From NCBI GenBank assembly GCA_030789695.1, contig JAULAV010008732.1, positions 1 to 64,000 of the forward strand: DNA of 64,000 nt. The letters run 5' to 3'. Every line of letters starts with the position of its first letter. Within the stretch, counting starts at the first letter, position 1. Shown here piece after piece: positions 12,269 to 23,428 of this stretch. Both the position numbers and the translations under genes were made by a program. This DNA is from Scilla litardierei (taxonomy: Eukaryota > Streptophyta > Magnoliopsida > Asparagales > Asparagaceae). The notes beneath the pieces are model-generated. The model saw only the letters and a program-made list of their open reading frames with translations, ran no database searches and was not told where the DNA came from.

Positions 12269-12515
12269 GAGGGCTGCTATATGATATTCTTCGACGTTTG
12301 GCCCTCAGGATCGCGCATGGTACCTCCCGTTGCTTCGGGGACTCATGATATTTGCTTTATATATCCCCAGCGCTGGCAATCTCCTGCAATGGCACAACAA
12401 CATAAAGAAGTGAAAAGATACTAAAAACCACAAAAGAATAGATACAAAACAATGGAAAACAATGGAAAATCACGAATAAGACGTGTATGAATATATAAAA
12501 TATAAACGCACGTCA

Positions 12516-12530
12516 AAATCCCCCAAGCTG
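12516..12530 (-). other. Element E polypurine tract
   Basis: On the minus strand this reads CAGCTTGGGGGATTT immediately before the 3' LTR, the position and composition of the plus-strand primer in Athila-like elements. Confidence 0.8.
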
Positions 12531-14404
12531 AATCCTTCCTCGTCCTCGAGGAAGATGAGTGAGAATAGGAGCTCGGAGGGAAAAATAGAAAGGAAGAAAT
12601 AGAAAAGAAAGCAAAGTCCTTGATCACCCGTCAAAAACTAACTCACCACACTAAGCAAGCATGCAGTAAACACATCACTAAACCCAGGAATAAGAGTCCA
12701 TACAAGTGTCGTGGGTCCATGCGGTGAAGCGCGAGTGAGTGAGGTCGTGAGCTAGCAGATGTTGTTACTATCTAAATTGTGCAATAAAGCTCCATATACA
12801 CATGCCTAAGGAATGACCCAAATATCGATTCAATTCGAATAAGCTGTGAATAATAGCTCAAGCATGCATTAGAATAGAAAAAGAATTGAAGCGTATCATG
12901 TGTCGGGGACTCCACTACTAGGGACTAGAAGATCACCGCACTATTGCCTAGATAATCGCTAGAAAATTCCTATGCCAAGCGTGTTCTAAAACAAAGGAGG
13001 TTGAGAAGGTGTGGAGTAGAACACTTGGTGCAAATTCTCGCCTTCCCTTTATTCACGGTAGATAGGAATGATATTCACAACAGGAAATTTTTTTGGGTTT
13101 TGGGTATTTGTATTTTTTTGGATTTTTGGCTATACATATTTTTTCTCTCTTTTTTATTTTTGGATTTTTCTTCTCTCTTCTTTTTTTTGAATTTTTGGAT
13201 TTTGGGCTATATATTTGTGTACTCTCCCAAGTGGGAGAACGGTACACGACGAGGTGATTTGCACCAAGTAAAACAAAAAAGAAATCAAAGTCTAAACACT
13301 TGGGCAAAAGAAAAAATTTTCACGAATCAGAGTATAAGCAAAATGGGTTATCCTAGTCCTATTGGTAGAATCCCGACACATACGATTTGAAGCGTAAATA
13401 TATTATTCATGCATAAAGAAGTAGACACTGGAGGCAAAATACCGCATATTCGAAATTGAAGCATGATAGTCTAGGGGTCAACCAAGGATAGGCATATAAA
13501 ACGAAATCACAACATAGAAGCACACTAACTAGCTAGTTACGACAAACAACTCACACAAAAGCAAGTGAACCCACGGAGCATGAAATGCAATAGGACTCGG
13601 CTTCCTAGGGGTAGTGAAAGTGATTATCGTAGCTAAGCTAAATGTGTGTGTGGTTCCGTGGCAGTTCATCATGAGGGGTCATCTCTAGGAGAGGGAGAAT
13701 AAAAAGAAGGAAAGAAAAAGGAAAAACACGAAGAAAACGACTCAAAAACGGTGAAAAAACACAAAACTGACGCACAAAGTGCGACTCCCCCAAGCTGAAC
13801 TTTGCATTGCCCTCAATGCAATAAGAGTAAATACGGGAGGGCAAGGAAAATGGGAGGGAAGTATGCACCGACACAAAAAACTTGAAAAACATGGAAGACA
13901 CACAAAATGAAAAAGAAAATAAAGAAAATAAACATCCGAACGAATTATACCAAGAACACAGACACACGGACACATATAAACAAGCACACACCACCAACAT
14001 GATACGACAACAAATCACAAAAATTTTGAATTCCCCCAAGCTAATCATGACAATGCTTGAGAAAAGATGTGATCGTGGTGAATCAGAAATAATGGCTGGG
14101 GGAAAAATCAGTCTGAGCTGTCATCGGAGGAGTTGTAGGGAGATGGAGAGGAAGTGGGTGAATAGTGGACGAAAGATGATGGTGTGGACGATGGAGAGGG
14201 AGTACCGATAGGAGAAGGAGGTGCCACGGGTTGGATCATAGGTGGGTCAAAATTTATCGACGGATCGTGGTGGAGTATGAGGGCACCGGGTGAACCGACA
14301 CATGGGTGCCAATCGGGAGGATCCAAGAGTGGAAAATGTACTAGTGAGAAATACCAAGGATCTGGATAGAACTCCCATGGTAAATGAGAAGTGCGAATGG
14401 GGAT
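12531..14404 (-). other. Element E 3' noncoding region
   Basis: No coding frame could be supported between the env-like ORF and the 3' LTR. Two further copies of the polypurine-tract core (minus-strand AGCTTGGGGGA) lie at 13786-13796 and 14032-14042. A T-rich low-complexity stretch at 13085-13215 yields spurious ORFs. Confidence 0.6.
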
Positions 14405-15337
14405 TCACTCAAAAGATGATGGTGGGAGGATGGCAAAAGGAGTATTGTCAGGACTATAAAGGTAGACTGCACGTTCGTGACTGAAAGGAGTGACCATACC
14501 GATATCGATCAAGTAGTCGCGATCGATACGGGTTCGACCCGGTAAAATTTGGAGGTCAGACGGTAGCCTCAAAACATGGCTGACAATTAAGGTGATCATC
14601 TCACAACAACAAATTGGTCCAAAAGTTGCACGGCTAACAGATAAAATCTCGTGGATGATCCAATGGGCGGTGTTAATGGGCAATGGGTCATGTCCACAGA
14701 TTCTGTCGTGAGACATGGCATAAAGAAAGAAAAGCTCATCCCTAGACACCATGGAAACATCCATGCGGGAAAAGATGGTGTTGGCAAAGAGGCGGTGAGC
14801 GAAGTGGTAACATGGGTGTAAAATATAGGATGCAAGTGCCCCCGATGGAAATGTGGTGTACCGGGTGAACCGTTGCCAAACACCATCATCTCGAAAATAA
14901 GAATAGATATCAGACCGATCATGAGTTGAACATTCAACACAATGATCGGGGTGAGGGAACTTTAGCGAATTGTTGAGCTCGGCAAAATTCATTGAAAAGT
15001 CGGTATTGAAAGCGCGGAATGTAAATCCCCAATCAAACACTTCGAGAGAACAAAGGAACTCGAGTGTGAGATTTTGATGTGTGAGGGCATGAGCAAGCAG
15101 TAGGAAATCGCACCCAATGCATTCAAAAAGTTTGGCTACGCCCCTCAAAAGTCCGAGAGATTCGAGCGTGGGGCGATCAGCAAAAAGTGTAGGTCGTATA
15201 GGGCGATGAAGAAGGGTATGCAAACGTGCAGATTGTTCTTCAGAGGAAGGTTAGATGCCAAGGAAAGATGGGGGAAAAGGGCCGTGTAGGTTGTGTCTAC
15301 GTGAAGATGATGCATGCTCTTTTCCCTTTCCGGACAT
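14405..15337 (-). pseudogene. Element E env-like / Athila third ORF
   Basis: The minus-strand frame starts at ATG 15337 (MSGKGKEHASSSRR) and has one in-frame stop near 15262. It is then open to 14405 for about 270 residues, including LESLGLLRGVAKLFECIGCD, HDRSDIYSYFRDDGVW, FAHRLFANTIFSRMD and RATFGPICCCEMITLIVSHV. Position downstream of integrase and the general character fit the Athila ORF often called env-like. I see no clear signal peptide or fusion peptide, so envelope function is not shown. Confidence 0.55.
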
Positions 15338-15786
15338 GGTAATGATGTAAGGGAAGAACAATTACATGGGGAAAATGTGTCTACAATTATGATAAAGCAG
15401 ATGTAGGAAGCAAACACAAAATCAAAACGTTGCACACAAGCTGGGAAACATAAAGATTGGAAAGAGGTTACCCAACATGATGCAACTCCAAGCTAGATAC
15501 TCCCCTCTTGATCCACTGTTGCACGATGGAGTGATTTGTGGAGCCGTCGCGCACTAATCCAACAAGAACTGAAATTTCGAAAATTGGGGGCTAGGGTTTG
15601 GGTTTGGGTGATTTGCAGTTGAATGTGGTTGATAGGAGGTTTTTGATGGTGGGGAAGTACGTGAAGAAGTGGGGGAGTGATTTTAGGAGTGGGGGAGTGA
15701 TGGAGGAGATCGATTTGGAAGAAGGAGAAATGGACCGTGCGAATGAGGATTCGGAAGTCGGGTGAATGAGGTCGGGTGAGGGGTAG
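15338..15786 (-). other. Leader of the E env-like ORF
   Basis: In minus sense this runs from the TATA-like site at 15787-15795 to ATG 15337. It is C/T- and CCCAAACC-rich like a plant 5' UTR and contains a GT splice-donor-like site near 15471. No ORF in it looks real. Assignment as a leader is inference. Confidence 0.45.
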
Positions 15787-15795
15787 TATATATAT
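15787..15795 (-). promoter_or_regulatory. Candidate internal TATA box upstream of E env-like ORF
   Basis: ATATATATA on the minus strand lies about 10 bp downstream, in element sense, of the internal CCGATCGG cluster. The LTR promoter has the same motif-cluster-then-TATA order. Confidence 0.45.
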
Positions 15796-15805
15796 CGGGT
15801 TAGGC

Positions 15806-16152
15806 GAACCGATCGGATGAGATCTCACCCGATCGGGTGGGTCGACTTCGAAATTTTCTTGTTGGAAAACGGTTACATGTAAACCAATCGGGTGGGATTT
15901 CACCCGATCGGTTGACCGCTTCACTAATTTCCCGAGGGCTCTGTCATCTCCACCCGGTCTACCACCCGATCACAGCTTCTATCACCCGATCGGTTGGGTT
16001 TTCACCAAAATTCCTGAGAGCTCTGTCATCGCCACCCGATTTGCCACCCAATTTGCCGTATGGGCCACCCGATCGGTTGGCTTATGTGCTAATACTGGCC
16101 ATCTTCTGATGCTGGCCACCCAATCGGTTGATGCATGAACCGATCGGGTGGG
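15806..16152. repeat. CCGATCGG motif cluster in E pol-env spacer
   Basis: About ten copies of AACCGATCGGGTG / CACCCGATCGGTT variants, some paired, for example near 15885-15915. The cluster begins about 65 bp after the pol frame end (16217) in element sense and precedes the env-like ORF. It is the same motif as in E's LTRs, but the sequence between copies differs, so it is not simply an inserted LTR fragment. Confidence 0.82.
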
Positions 16153-16216
16153 GCAATTTCCTACACAAAAAGAAAAATTTATCTAAGTCTCCCAACGACA
16201 ATCCCCATAGTAGAAT

Positions 16217-17330
16217 TTATTCACAAAAATAAGAGAAAACTAATCCTATAAAAACCGACAAAAGTTTAGAACATGGGTTGCCTCCCATGAAGCGCTGTTG
16301 TTTAAAGTCGTTTGCTCGATTCCTCAATTCGTGCTCAATTCGGATTCGGAGAGTTTGCAGCAAGCTATCGGTCGTTGAACCTCCGACCAGAAACAACGCG
16401 GGTTCGCTGATCGCATAGTGTTTCAAACGCTGCCCATTGACTTTGAACGATTCATCTCTTCCCATTATCTCAATTGCTCCATGCGGGAAGACCTTGGTGA
16501 CTCGGTAGGGTCCTGACCAACTAGACTTGAGCTTTCCGAGAAAGAGCCTCAGTCTTGGATTGAATAAGAGAACTAAGTCTCCTTGAATTCTTTCTTTAAA
16601 ATGCGATTGTCGTGCCACCGCTTCAACTTCTCCTTGTAGATCCGTGCATTTTCGTAAGCGTTGAGCCGGATCTCGTCGAGTTCATTAAGTTGTAGCCGTC
16701 GGTGGCTTCCTACCTCCTTGGCGTCGAAATTCAGATTCTTGACAGCTCAAAATGCCTGTGCTCCAATTCCACATGCAGGTGACATGCTTCCCGTAGACAA
16801 GTCGGTAAGGGGTCGTGTCGATCGGAGTCTTAATGCAGTCCTGTAGGCCCAGAGCGCATCTGAAAGTTTCGATGACCAATCCTTCCTAAAGCTAGCCACA
16901 TTCTTCTCAAGGATGCTCTTAATTTCTCTGTTTGAAACTTCCACATGGCCTCTTGTCTGCGAATGATAAGCACGCCCGATTCGGTGCTGCACTCCGTACT
17001 TCTTCAAAAGAGCTTCAAATTTCTTCTCTATGAAGTGGCTCCCTCCGTCACTAATTAAAACTCGAGGCATGCCAAATCTCGGGAAGATGTTGTTTTTAAA
17101 GAATTTGGCCACCACCCGAAAATCATTGGTGGGGCTAGCCATCGCTCTACCCACTTGGACACATAATCCACGGCCAGCAAGATGTACTGATTTCCAGAGG
17201 ATGAGGGAAATGGCCCCATGAAGTCGATTCCCCAAACATCAAAGATCTCAACTTCCAAGATGTAATGCTGATGCATTTCATTCATCTTGGATATGTTTCC
17301 TGTCCTTTGGCACTTTTCGCAAGCCTGGAC
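16217..17330 (-). pseudogene. Element E integrase core and C-terminal domain
   Basis: The catalytic core is visible as [12 protein letters not shown] (first Asp), LISDGGSHF (second Asp) and GHVEVSNREIKSIL (Glu). The C-terminal domain has [39 protein letters not shown] and FKVNGQRLKHY. These are standard for Athila/Tat-group integrases. Frames shift near 17235, 16850 and 16620, so no single ORF spans it. Confidence 0.88.
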
Positions 17331-17799
17331 ATAAGCATAGGTGTCCTTGAAAGGAGTCGGCCAATAGAATCCACTCTGGAGAATCTTTGTCGTGGTCTTA
17401 TAAGCGCTCGTATAGCCTCCACATTGTTAATCATGGCAATGAGAAATTATCGAGGTCGCTTCTGTCTCGGGGATACACCTTCGAATCACCCCGTCATTAC
17501 AAGTCTTGTACAAATAAGGGTAATCCCAATAAAATTTCCGGACTTCGTGAAAGAATTTCTTCTTTTACTGATAGCTCACATTGTGGGGGTATGATGGCGC
17601 ATGTTAGATAATTGGCGATGTCAGCATACCATGGAGTCCAAACAGAAGAGATAGAGAAAAGATGCTTGTCAGGGAGTGAGTCATCAATAGGAGTGGCATC
17701 CGGATCTAGAGTAGGCAACCTGGACAGGTGGTTGGCAATGACATTCTCCGCCCCTTTCTTGTCCTTGATCTCTAAGTCGAATTCCTGAAGGAGGAGAAT
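17331..17799 (-). pseudogene. Element E RNase H end and integrase zinc-binding region
   Basis: Minus-strand reading gives the Athila-type segment WYADIANYLTCAIIPP at the end of the RNase H-integrase linker, then a damaged HHCC region. Stops and frameshifts are frequent. Confidence 0.65.
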
Positions 17800-19132
17800 T
17801 CACCTTATGAGGCACGGCTTGGCCTCTTTCTTGGTCAAAAGGTATTTGAGGGCGGCATGATCGGTGTGCACGATTACATTGGCACCCACAAGATACGACC
17901 GAAACTTGTCCATGGCATGGATGACGGCTAGCAATTCCTTCTCCATTGTCGTATAGTTCCTTTGGGCCTCGTCAAGTGTCTTGCTCGTATAGTATATGGC
18001 GTGCAGATTTTTGTCCTTCCTCTGCCCCAAGACGGCCCCAACTGCATAGTCGCTAGCATCGCACATTAACTCAAAAGGTAGACTCCAGTCGGGCGGTTGA
18101 ATCACAGCTACGGAAATAAGGGCTTGCTTCAAAAGGCGGAAGGCTTCCATACACTCATCATCGAAGACGAAAGGTGTATCCTTCACGAGGAGTTGAGTCA
18201 AGGGCCTAGAAATTTTAGAGAAGTCCTTTATGAACCGACGGTAGAATCCCGCATGCCCTAAGAAACCATGGACTCCCCGAAGGTTAAGTGGAGGCGGAAG
18301 CTTTTCGATCACGTATACCTTTGCCTTGTCCACCTCAATCCCTCTTAAAGAAATAATGTACCCAATATAACTCCTTCCTGGACCATGAAGTGGCATTTCT
18401 CCCAATTTAGAACTAGCCCTTTATCTTGACACCTTTTCAGGACTTTAGTCAGGTTGCAGAGACACGAGTCGAACTCCGTTCCTTAGACGAAAAAATCATC
18501 CATGAAGACCTCCATTATATCTTGGGAGTAGTCGGAGAAAATTGTGGACATCAATCTTTGAAATGTAGTCGTGGCGTTGTAAAGCCCAAACGGCATTCTC
18601 CTGTAAGCATACGTCCCAAATGGACAAGTAAAAGTTGTCTTTTCCTAGTCATCATTGTGGATGGAAGTTTGCAGAAAGCCAGAGTATCCGTCCTGAAGCA
18701 GAAGTAATTGTGCTTGGCTAGCCTTTCGAGCATCTGATCAATAAAAGGGAGGGGATAGTGATCTTTCCTTGTGGCCTTGTTCAATTTCTGGTAGTCGATA
18801 CACATCCGATATCCGGTGACGGTCCTCGTGAATATAAGCTCGTTTTTCTCATTATGAATGACCGTCATTCCTCCCTTCTTGGGCACAACATGTACCGGGC
18901 TAACCCAACGACTGTCGAAAATATGGTAGATAATCCCGGCTTGGAGGAGTCTAACCATCTCCTTCTTGACTACTTCCATCATGATGGGGTTCAATCTTCG
19001 TTGTGGCTCGATGGAAGAGGCTTGCTCATCTTCTAGCAATATCCTATGCGAGGAAAGCCCCAAGCTCACCCCCTTTAAGTCCTCAATCGCATATCCAAAA
19101 ACATTCTTGAATCTTTTCAGAACATCAAGTAA
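17800..19132 (-). pseudogene. Element E reverse transcriptase and RNase H
   Basis: Minus-strand RT: LLEDEQASSIEPQRRLNPIM, GIIYHIFDSRWVSPVHVVPK, TGYRMCIDYQKLNKATRKDH, FGLYNATTTFQRLMS and catalytic FMDD (FMDDFFV). RNase [52 protein letters not shown]. Frameshifts near 18690 and a stop after FMDD show decay. It was continuous with 31449-32426 before F inserted at 19138. Confidence 0.9.
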
Positions 19133-19534
19133 TTTATGTTGAGTATTGGACTTCTCCCTACTTGGTGTTAATGATGAGCAAACATAAATACTTGTGATTA
19201 ATCCCCTATTTTACAGTTAATCCATTGCCTAAGCTTACTATGAAGATCAACTAGCAATGGATGACTCACAAACGTGATTGAAGGCAAATGATATGAATTG
19301 GATGATCGTAGATTGATGATTGAAGCTCCGTAAAGACTTCAAGCTCATACGATGGAAAGAAGAGATTATTCGTCAATGTAATTTCTCTTTTATCTCTTCT
19401 AGTATGTAGCTTAGAAGTAGAACTTTGATGGAGCACTCACACACATCTACTTTCGGTCATATGACATCTCTAGACCTTTGTCCTTTGATCTCAATTCAAT
19501 TCTCTTTTGTTTGTACTAGGATTGTTCATAACAG

Positions 19535-20180
19535 CCGACTGCTGAACAGTTTACAGTCGTCTGTCTCAAAACAGTCGACTGTGTTTTGTTCTACAGTCAC
19601 CGGTTATGCACAGACTATTACAATGCAGTTTTGGGCCTTCTCTGATTATTTCGCATAGGCTACTGTTGAACGATTCACAGGCGCCTGTCCTTGTGACAGT
19701 CGACTGTCTATTGTACAACAGTCGCCTGTCTCTCCTTGCCCAAACTATGTTTTGATCTCACTTCTACGGCCAGTCGACTTATGCTGTATATACAGTTGAC
19801 TGTCTATTAGATCAGTCAACTGTCTGTGCTGCAACAGTCGCTTATCTGTAAATCAATTCTTTGATTCAGCTCTCTGGAAATTTATCATGATTGTGACAGT
19901 CGTCTGTCTAAGGTTATACAGTCGCCTGTTCCGATTAACAGTCGACTGTGTTCCTTGCATCAGTCGTCTGTCCTGTATCTTGTGAGATTTCCAGTATTTG
20001 TCTAACTTACTCATCTCTCGGCCAGTCGCCTGTCGAAGAAATTACAGTCGCCTGTTGGTTTAACAGACGATTGTCTTTGCTTCATCAGTCGACTGTCCAC
20101 GTGGTAAGTTACCGTTATGAATTCTCACCTACCCTTGCTGACTGTGCAACAGTCGACTGTGGATTGTTCAACAGTCGACT
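19535..20180. repeat. CAGTCGACTG palindromic motif cluster in F 5' LTR
   Basis: Around twenty copies of ACAGTCGACTGT or one-base variants with the centre GCC or GTC (CAGTCGCCTGT, CAGTCGTCTGT), at irregular spacing of about 10-60 bp. The core GTCGAC is itself palindromic. The same motif recurs in the 3' LTR (30048-30680) and in the pol-env spacer (26733-27092). Confidence 0.88.
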
Positions 20181-20267
20181 GTCGCGAGTTCAGATTATAT
20201 CCGTTGAGATTTTTCTCACGGATTTCGATTAGGTTTTTGCCTAAACTGGTTTGTGGATTTGAGAAAG

Positions 20268-20277
20268 CTATAAATAG
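20268..20277 (+). promoter_or_regulatory. TATA box of F 5' LTR
   Basis: CTATAAATAG, about 90 bp downstream of the last CAGTCGACTG motif. Conserved in the 3' LTR at 30761-30770. Likely LTR promoter core. Confidence 0.75.
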
Positions 20278-20954
20278 AGCTTCTACTGTTTCATTGGAAG
20301 GTTACTCATTCATTGCAAAAACCTTCAAGCTTTCATTTCCAAAGATCAAAGCTTTCAAATCCAAAGCCCTAAGTATTTCCAAATCTTGTTCTCTTTCTCT
20401 CCAACCTAGAACCAAAGATTAATCTTCTAGGCATTTGGTGCAGTCAAGACAAAGGGCTTTTCTCCTCTCTTCCAAGAGAGTTCTTCAACACACATCACAC
20501 TTCTCCTTCAAGTTATACTTCAAGGCATAGGTGATTGTAAGTGTTGCTTTCAGATTTCATAACTTCTTTATTTGAATTGTGCTCTCGGTTGTGAGAGTAG
20601 TTTTTGCTTGCTCCCTGGTTATGGGAGTCAAGGACATCGATTGTATTCGATTGCACTTGTAGGGTTGCTACAAGTGGGTTTTAAGGAAACCTCAAGTTAG
20701 GGTTCTAACTTGAGTATCCGGTGGTATCCGGGTGGTAGGGACGTAGGATTACCGGGAACAAGTCGGGAGTTGACTTGGGTAATCCGAACCCTTGAAACAT
20801 ATCTACGTTTGCGTGTGTTTCTCTTTGGGTTGTTTTTCTATTCCGCACTATTTGTTGGATTGCATTTTATTTGGCGTAAATTCCTTTTAAATTTGCATAA
20901 ACACTATTCAACCCCCCCTTCTAGTGTTTTTCCCATAGACAGAGTCCTTACAAT

Positions 20955-20966
20955 TGGTATCAGAGC
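20955..20966 (+). other. Element F primer binding site
   Basis: TGGTATCAGAGC two bases after the LTR, complementary to the 3' end of initiator tRNA-Met. Confidence 0.93.
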
Positions 20967-20980
20967 GTAAGGTTTTATCT

Positions 20981-23317
20981 ATGGCATCCAACAACAACAA
21001 CGTTCCTCCGCCGCCTACGTACAATAATCACGACCGTGATGGAGCGTCCACACTTTTCGAAGGTCAATCTACGGTACGTCCTCCACGTTTCAATGGTACT
21101 AACTTTGGTTATTGGAAGTGTAGGATGTAGACATTCCTTAGGAGTGCTTCTCTTTGGAGAACTCTCCACAAGGAGTACGTCTAGCCCTCCGAAGATGATT
21201 TCGAGAAATGGATGACTTCCGAGAAGTCCGCCGAAGTCAACAACGCTAAAGCAATGAACGCTCTTCATTGTGCGTTGGACCCGAATGAGTTCAACAAGAT
21301 ATGCACATGTAAGAGTGCATATCAAATTTGGAACCATCTCATCGTTACCCACGAGGGAACAAATAAGGTAAAGCTTTCAAAGTTATATGTTGCCGTGCAA
21401 AACTTCGACTTGTTTCACATGCAGGAAAATGAGAGCATTGCGTCGATGTACGGACGCTTTACCGACATCACAAACGAATTGGAAGCCCTTGGCCAAATCT
21501 ACACCGAACTTGAAAAGGTAAGGAAGATCATCATGGGGATGACCTCCAAATGGGATAGACGAGCAATCGCCATTGAGGAGATCAATGACTTGAAGAACTA
21601 CACCGTGGTGAATCTCATCGGGACTCTTATGTCTTACGAAGTAAGACGGGATAACCGATTGAAGATTCGAGCCATGATGAATCCCTCGGAGGCCAAGAAG
21701 AAAGCATTGGCGTTCAACGCTAATTCGTCATCCTCTGAAAGTGATGAATCCGAGAATGAGATGGATTTGGGTGAAATGGCCCAAATGGCGAAGAAGTTCC
21801 AACGCTTCTTCCGCAAAGGTAAATTTCCCTCCAACAAACGTTTTGAGTCTACTAATGCTACTTCCTCTCTTTGTTATAAGTGTAATAAGCCAGGGCACAT
21901 CAAGAGGGATTACCCAATGCTAAACAATAAAGAAAAGTGGATGGCACCAAAGTACCACAAGTCCAACAAGAACAAGAAAGACAAGAAGAATGGACTCGTC
22001 GGTATCTTTGATGACTCAAGTGATGACTCATCAAGCGATTCCGATGATGAGAAGGGTGAGAGCGCCCACATGTGCTTCATGGCACTTGAAGACCCATTCT
22101 CGAATGAGAGTGATTCCGATACGGATAACACCGAGGTAACCATGGATGAACTTCGTATAGCTAATGAAGAACTATTTGCTAAATACCAATCTTTAATGCT
22201 TAGATACTCTAGCTTAAAGAAATCAAAAGTTAGCAAGTCATCCATTCCATGCATTATCAACAATGACACCATTGTTGATACTTTAATCGTTGAGAAAGCA
22301 AACTTAGCTTCTCAAAATATCACTTTGAGAGATGAGGTGAATTCCCTCAAATCTCAACTAGTTCAAACACACCCCATGGATAATATTGATCTAGTTACAC
22401 GCCACACACAATTGGGATTAGAGAATGATTCTCTTAAAACCCAAGTGCACGAGCTCAAAGCACGGGTGTCCACCTTGGATTCCAACATTTCTTCTTTAAA
22501 AGAGAAATATGAGCTCATGTCCTCCCGTATTGTGAGATTCAATAAGGGACAAGGACAATTGGATGATTTGCTTGCAAATAAATTTCCGGCCACACATCGT
22601 GTTGGCCTTGGATTTGTAAAGGCAAATGCATCTAATGATCGCACCTCTTATAGTGGTGTCACTATATATTTTATGAGGCCTTCCTCCGGTGCATCCACAA
22701 GTGGTGTCAAAGACACTATAGGTAGCAATCCTACCAAGAATATCACCACATCACCTTCTCTTCCTTTTGGCAAGAAACCCACTAAGGGTGGAAACCAAAA
22801 GCAAGGCCATGCTTATATGTACACTAATACTCATCCATGTAGGAAACATCCTACTTCACAAGTGGATAATCATGACACATTTTATGCTCCGCACCCACGG
22901 ACACGTACATAACCACACATGAGAAACACTCATGTACGTGCTCCCACACACCCATATGCTCATACACATCATTCTTTCATGCATGCTAATTATCCACATG
23001 TCATGCATGATCAATATGCTTCACATAATGTGCATGTTCCCAAGAATACATATCATTCTAGAATGTACAATGCATATCCTCCACCACATCTTTATGCTAG
23101 AAATCATGTTCCTAAGAAGCATGCACCACGTAGAAATCCAACACATATGCATGCAACTAGGAATAGGACTCCCAAGATGTACACTATTTGGGGTCCTAAG
23201 AACACTAGTCTAAATGTTAGGAATGCTTATGTTGATTCCTACTTTCATGATGTAATTAGAAATAGTAACTATGTTGGGAAGCGGAAGTCCACTTGGACTT
23301 GGCTTCCAAAGGGCTAA
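20981..23317 (+). pseudogene. Element F gag
   Basis: Starts at ATG 20981 (MASNNNNVPPPPTY) fifteen bases after the primer site. The capsid-like region of the copia gag family is clear: VRPPRFNGTNFGYWKCRM, ALHCALDPNEFNKI, YQIWNHLIVTHEGT, and SIASMYGRFTDITNELEALG. A CCHC knuckle follows at CYKCNKPGHIKRDY, with the last cysteine replaced by tyrosine. A coiled-coil-like segment (22140-22540) and a His/Pro-rich tail typical of Sirevirus Gag come next. In-frame TAGs at 21128 and 21182, a TAA at 22910 and a stop at 23315 interrupt it. Confidence 0.9.
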
Positions 23318-23428
23318 TCCCCTTGGACCCAACAAACATTGGGTACCATAAGCTTATGGTATATTATATAGGTACCCAAGAGAAAGAAGAAGAGCAATGA
23401 ATGCCTTATTAGCTCTAAAGGGAAAGGA

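Larger units (their letters stand above)
10990..12515 (-). repeat. Element E 3' LTR
   Basis: 1526 bp. In element orientation it begins TGACGTGCGTTTATA and ends GGGGACGTCA. It contains the palindromic motif cluster (11950-12268) and, downstream of it in element sense, a TATA box. The opposite LTR (32455-33993) is 13 bp longer. Confidence 0.9.
19138..20952 (+). repeat. Element F 5' LTR
   Basis: 1815 bp. It holds a long cluster of CAGTCGACTG-like palindromes (19535-20180), a TATA box at 20268-20277 and a downstream leader. It ends GTCCTTACA just before the primer site. Confidence 0.93.

Noticed and set aside
13053..13390. Low-complexity ORFs on both strands near 13.1-13.4 kb
   Set aside because: T-rich repeat sequence in the Athila 3' region; no domain and no conserved frame.
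19535..20180. CRISPR-like array of short palindromic repeats
   Set aside because: Repeats are only ~10-12 bp, degenerate and irregularly spaced, and lie in a plant LTR duplicated at 30048-30680.
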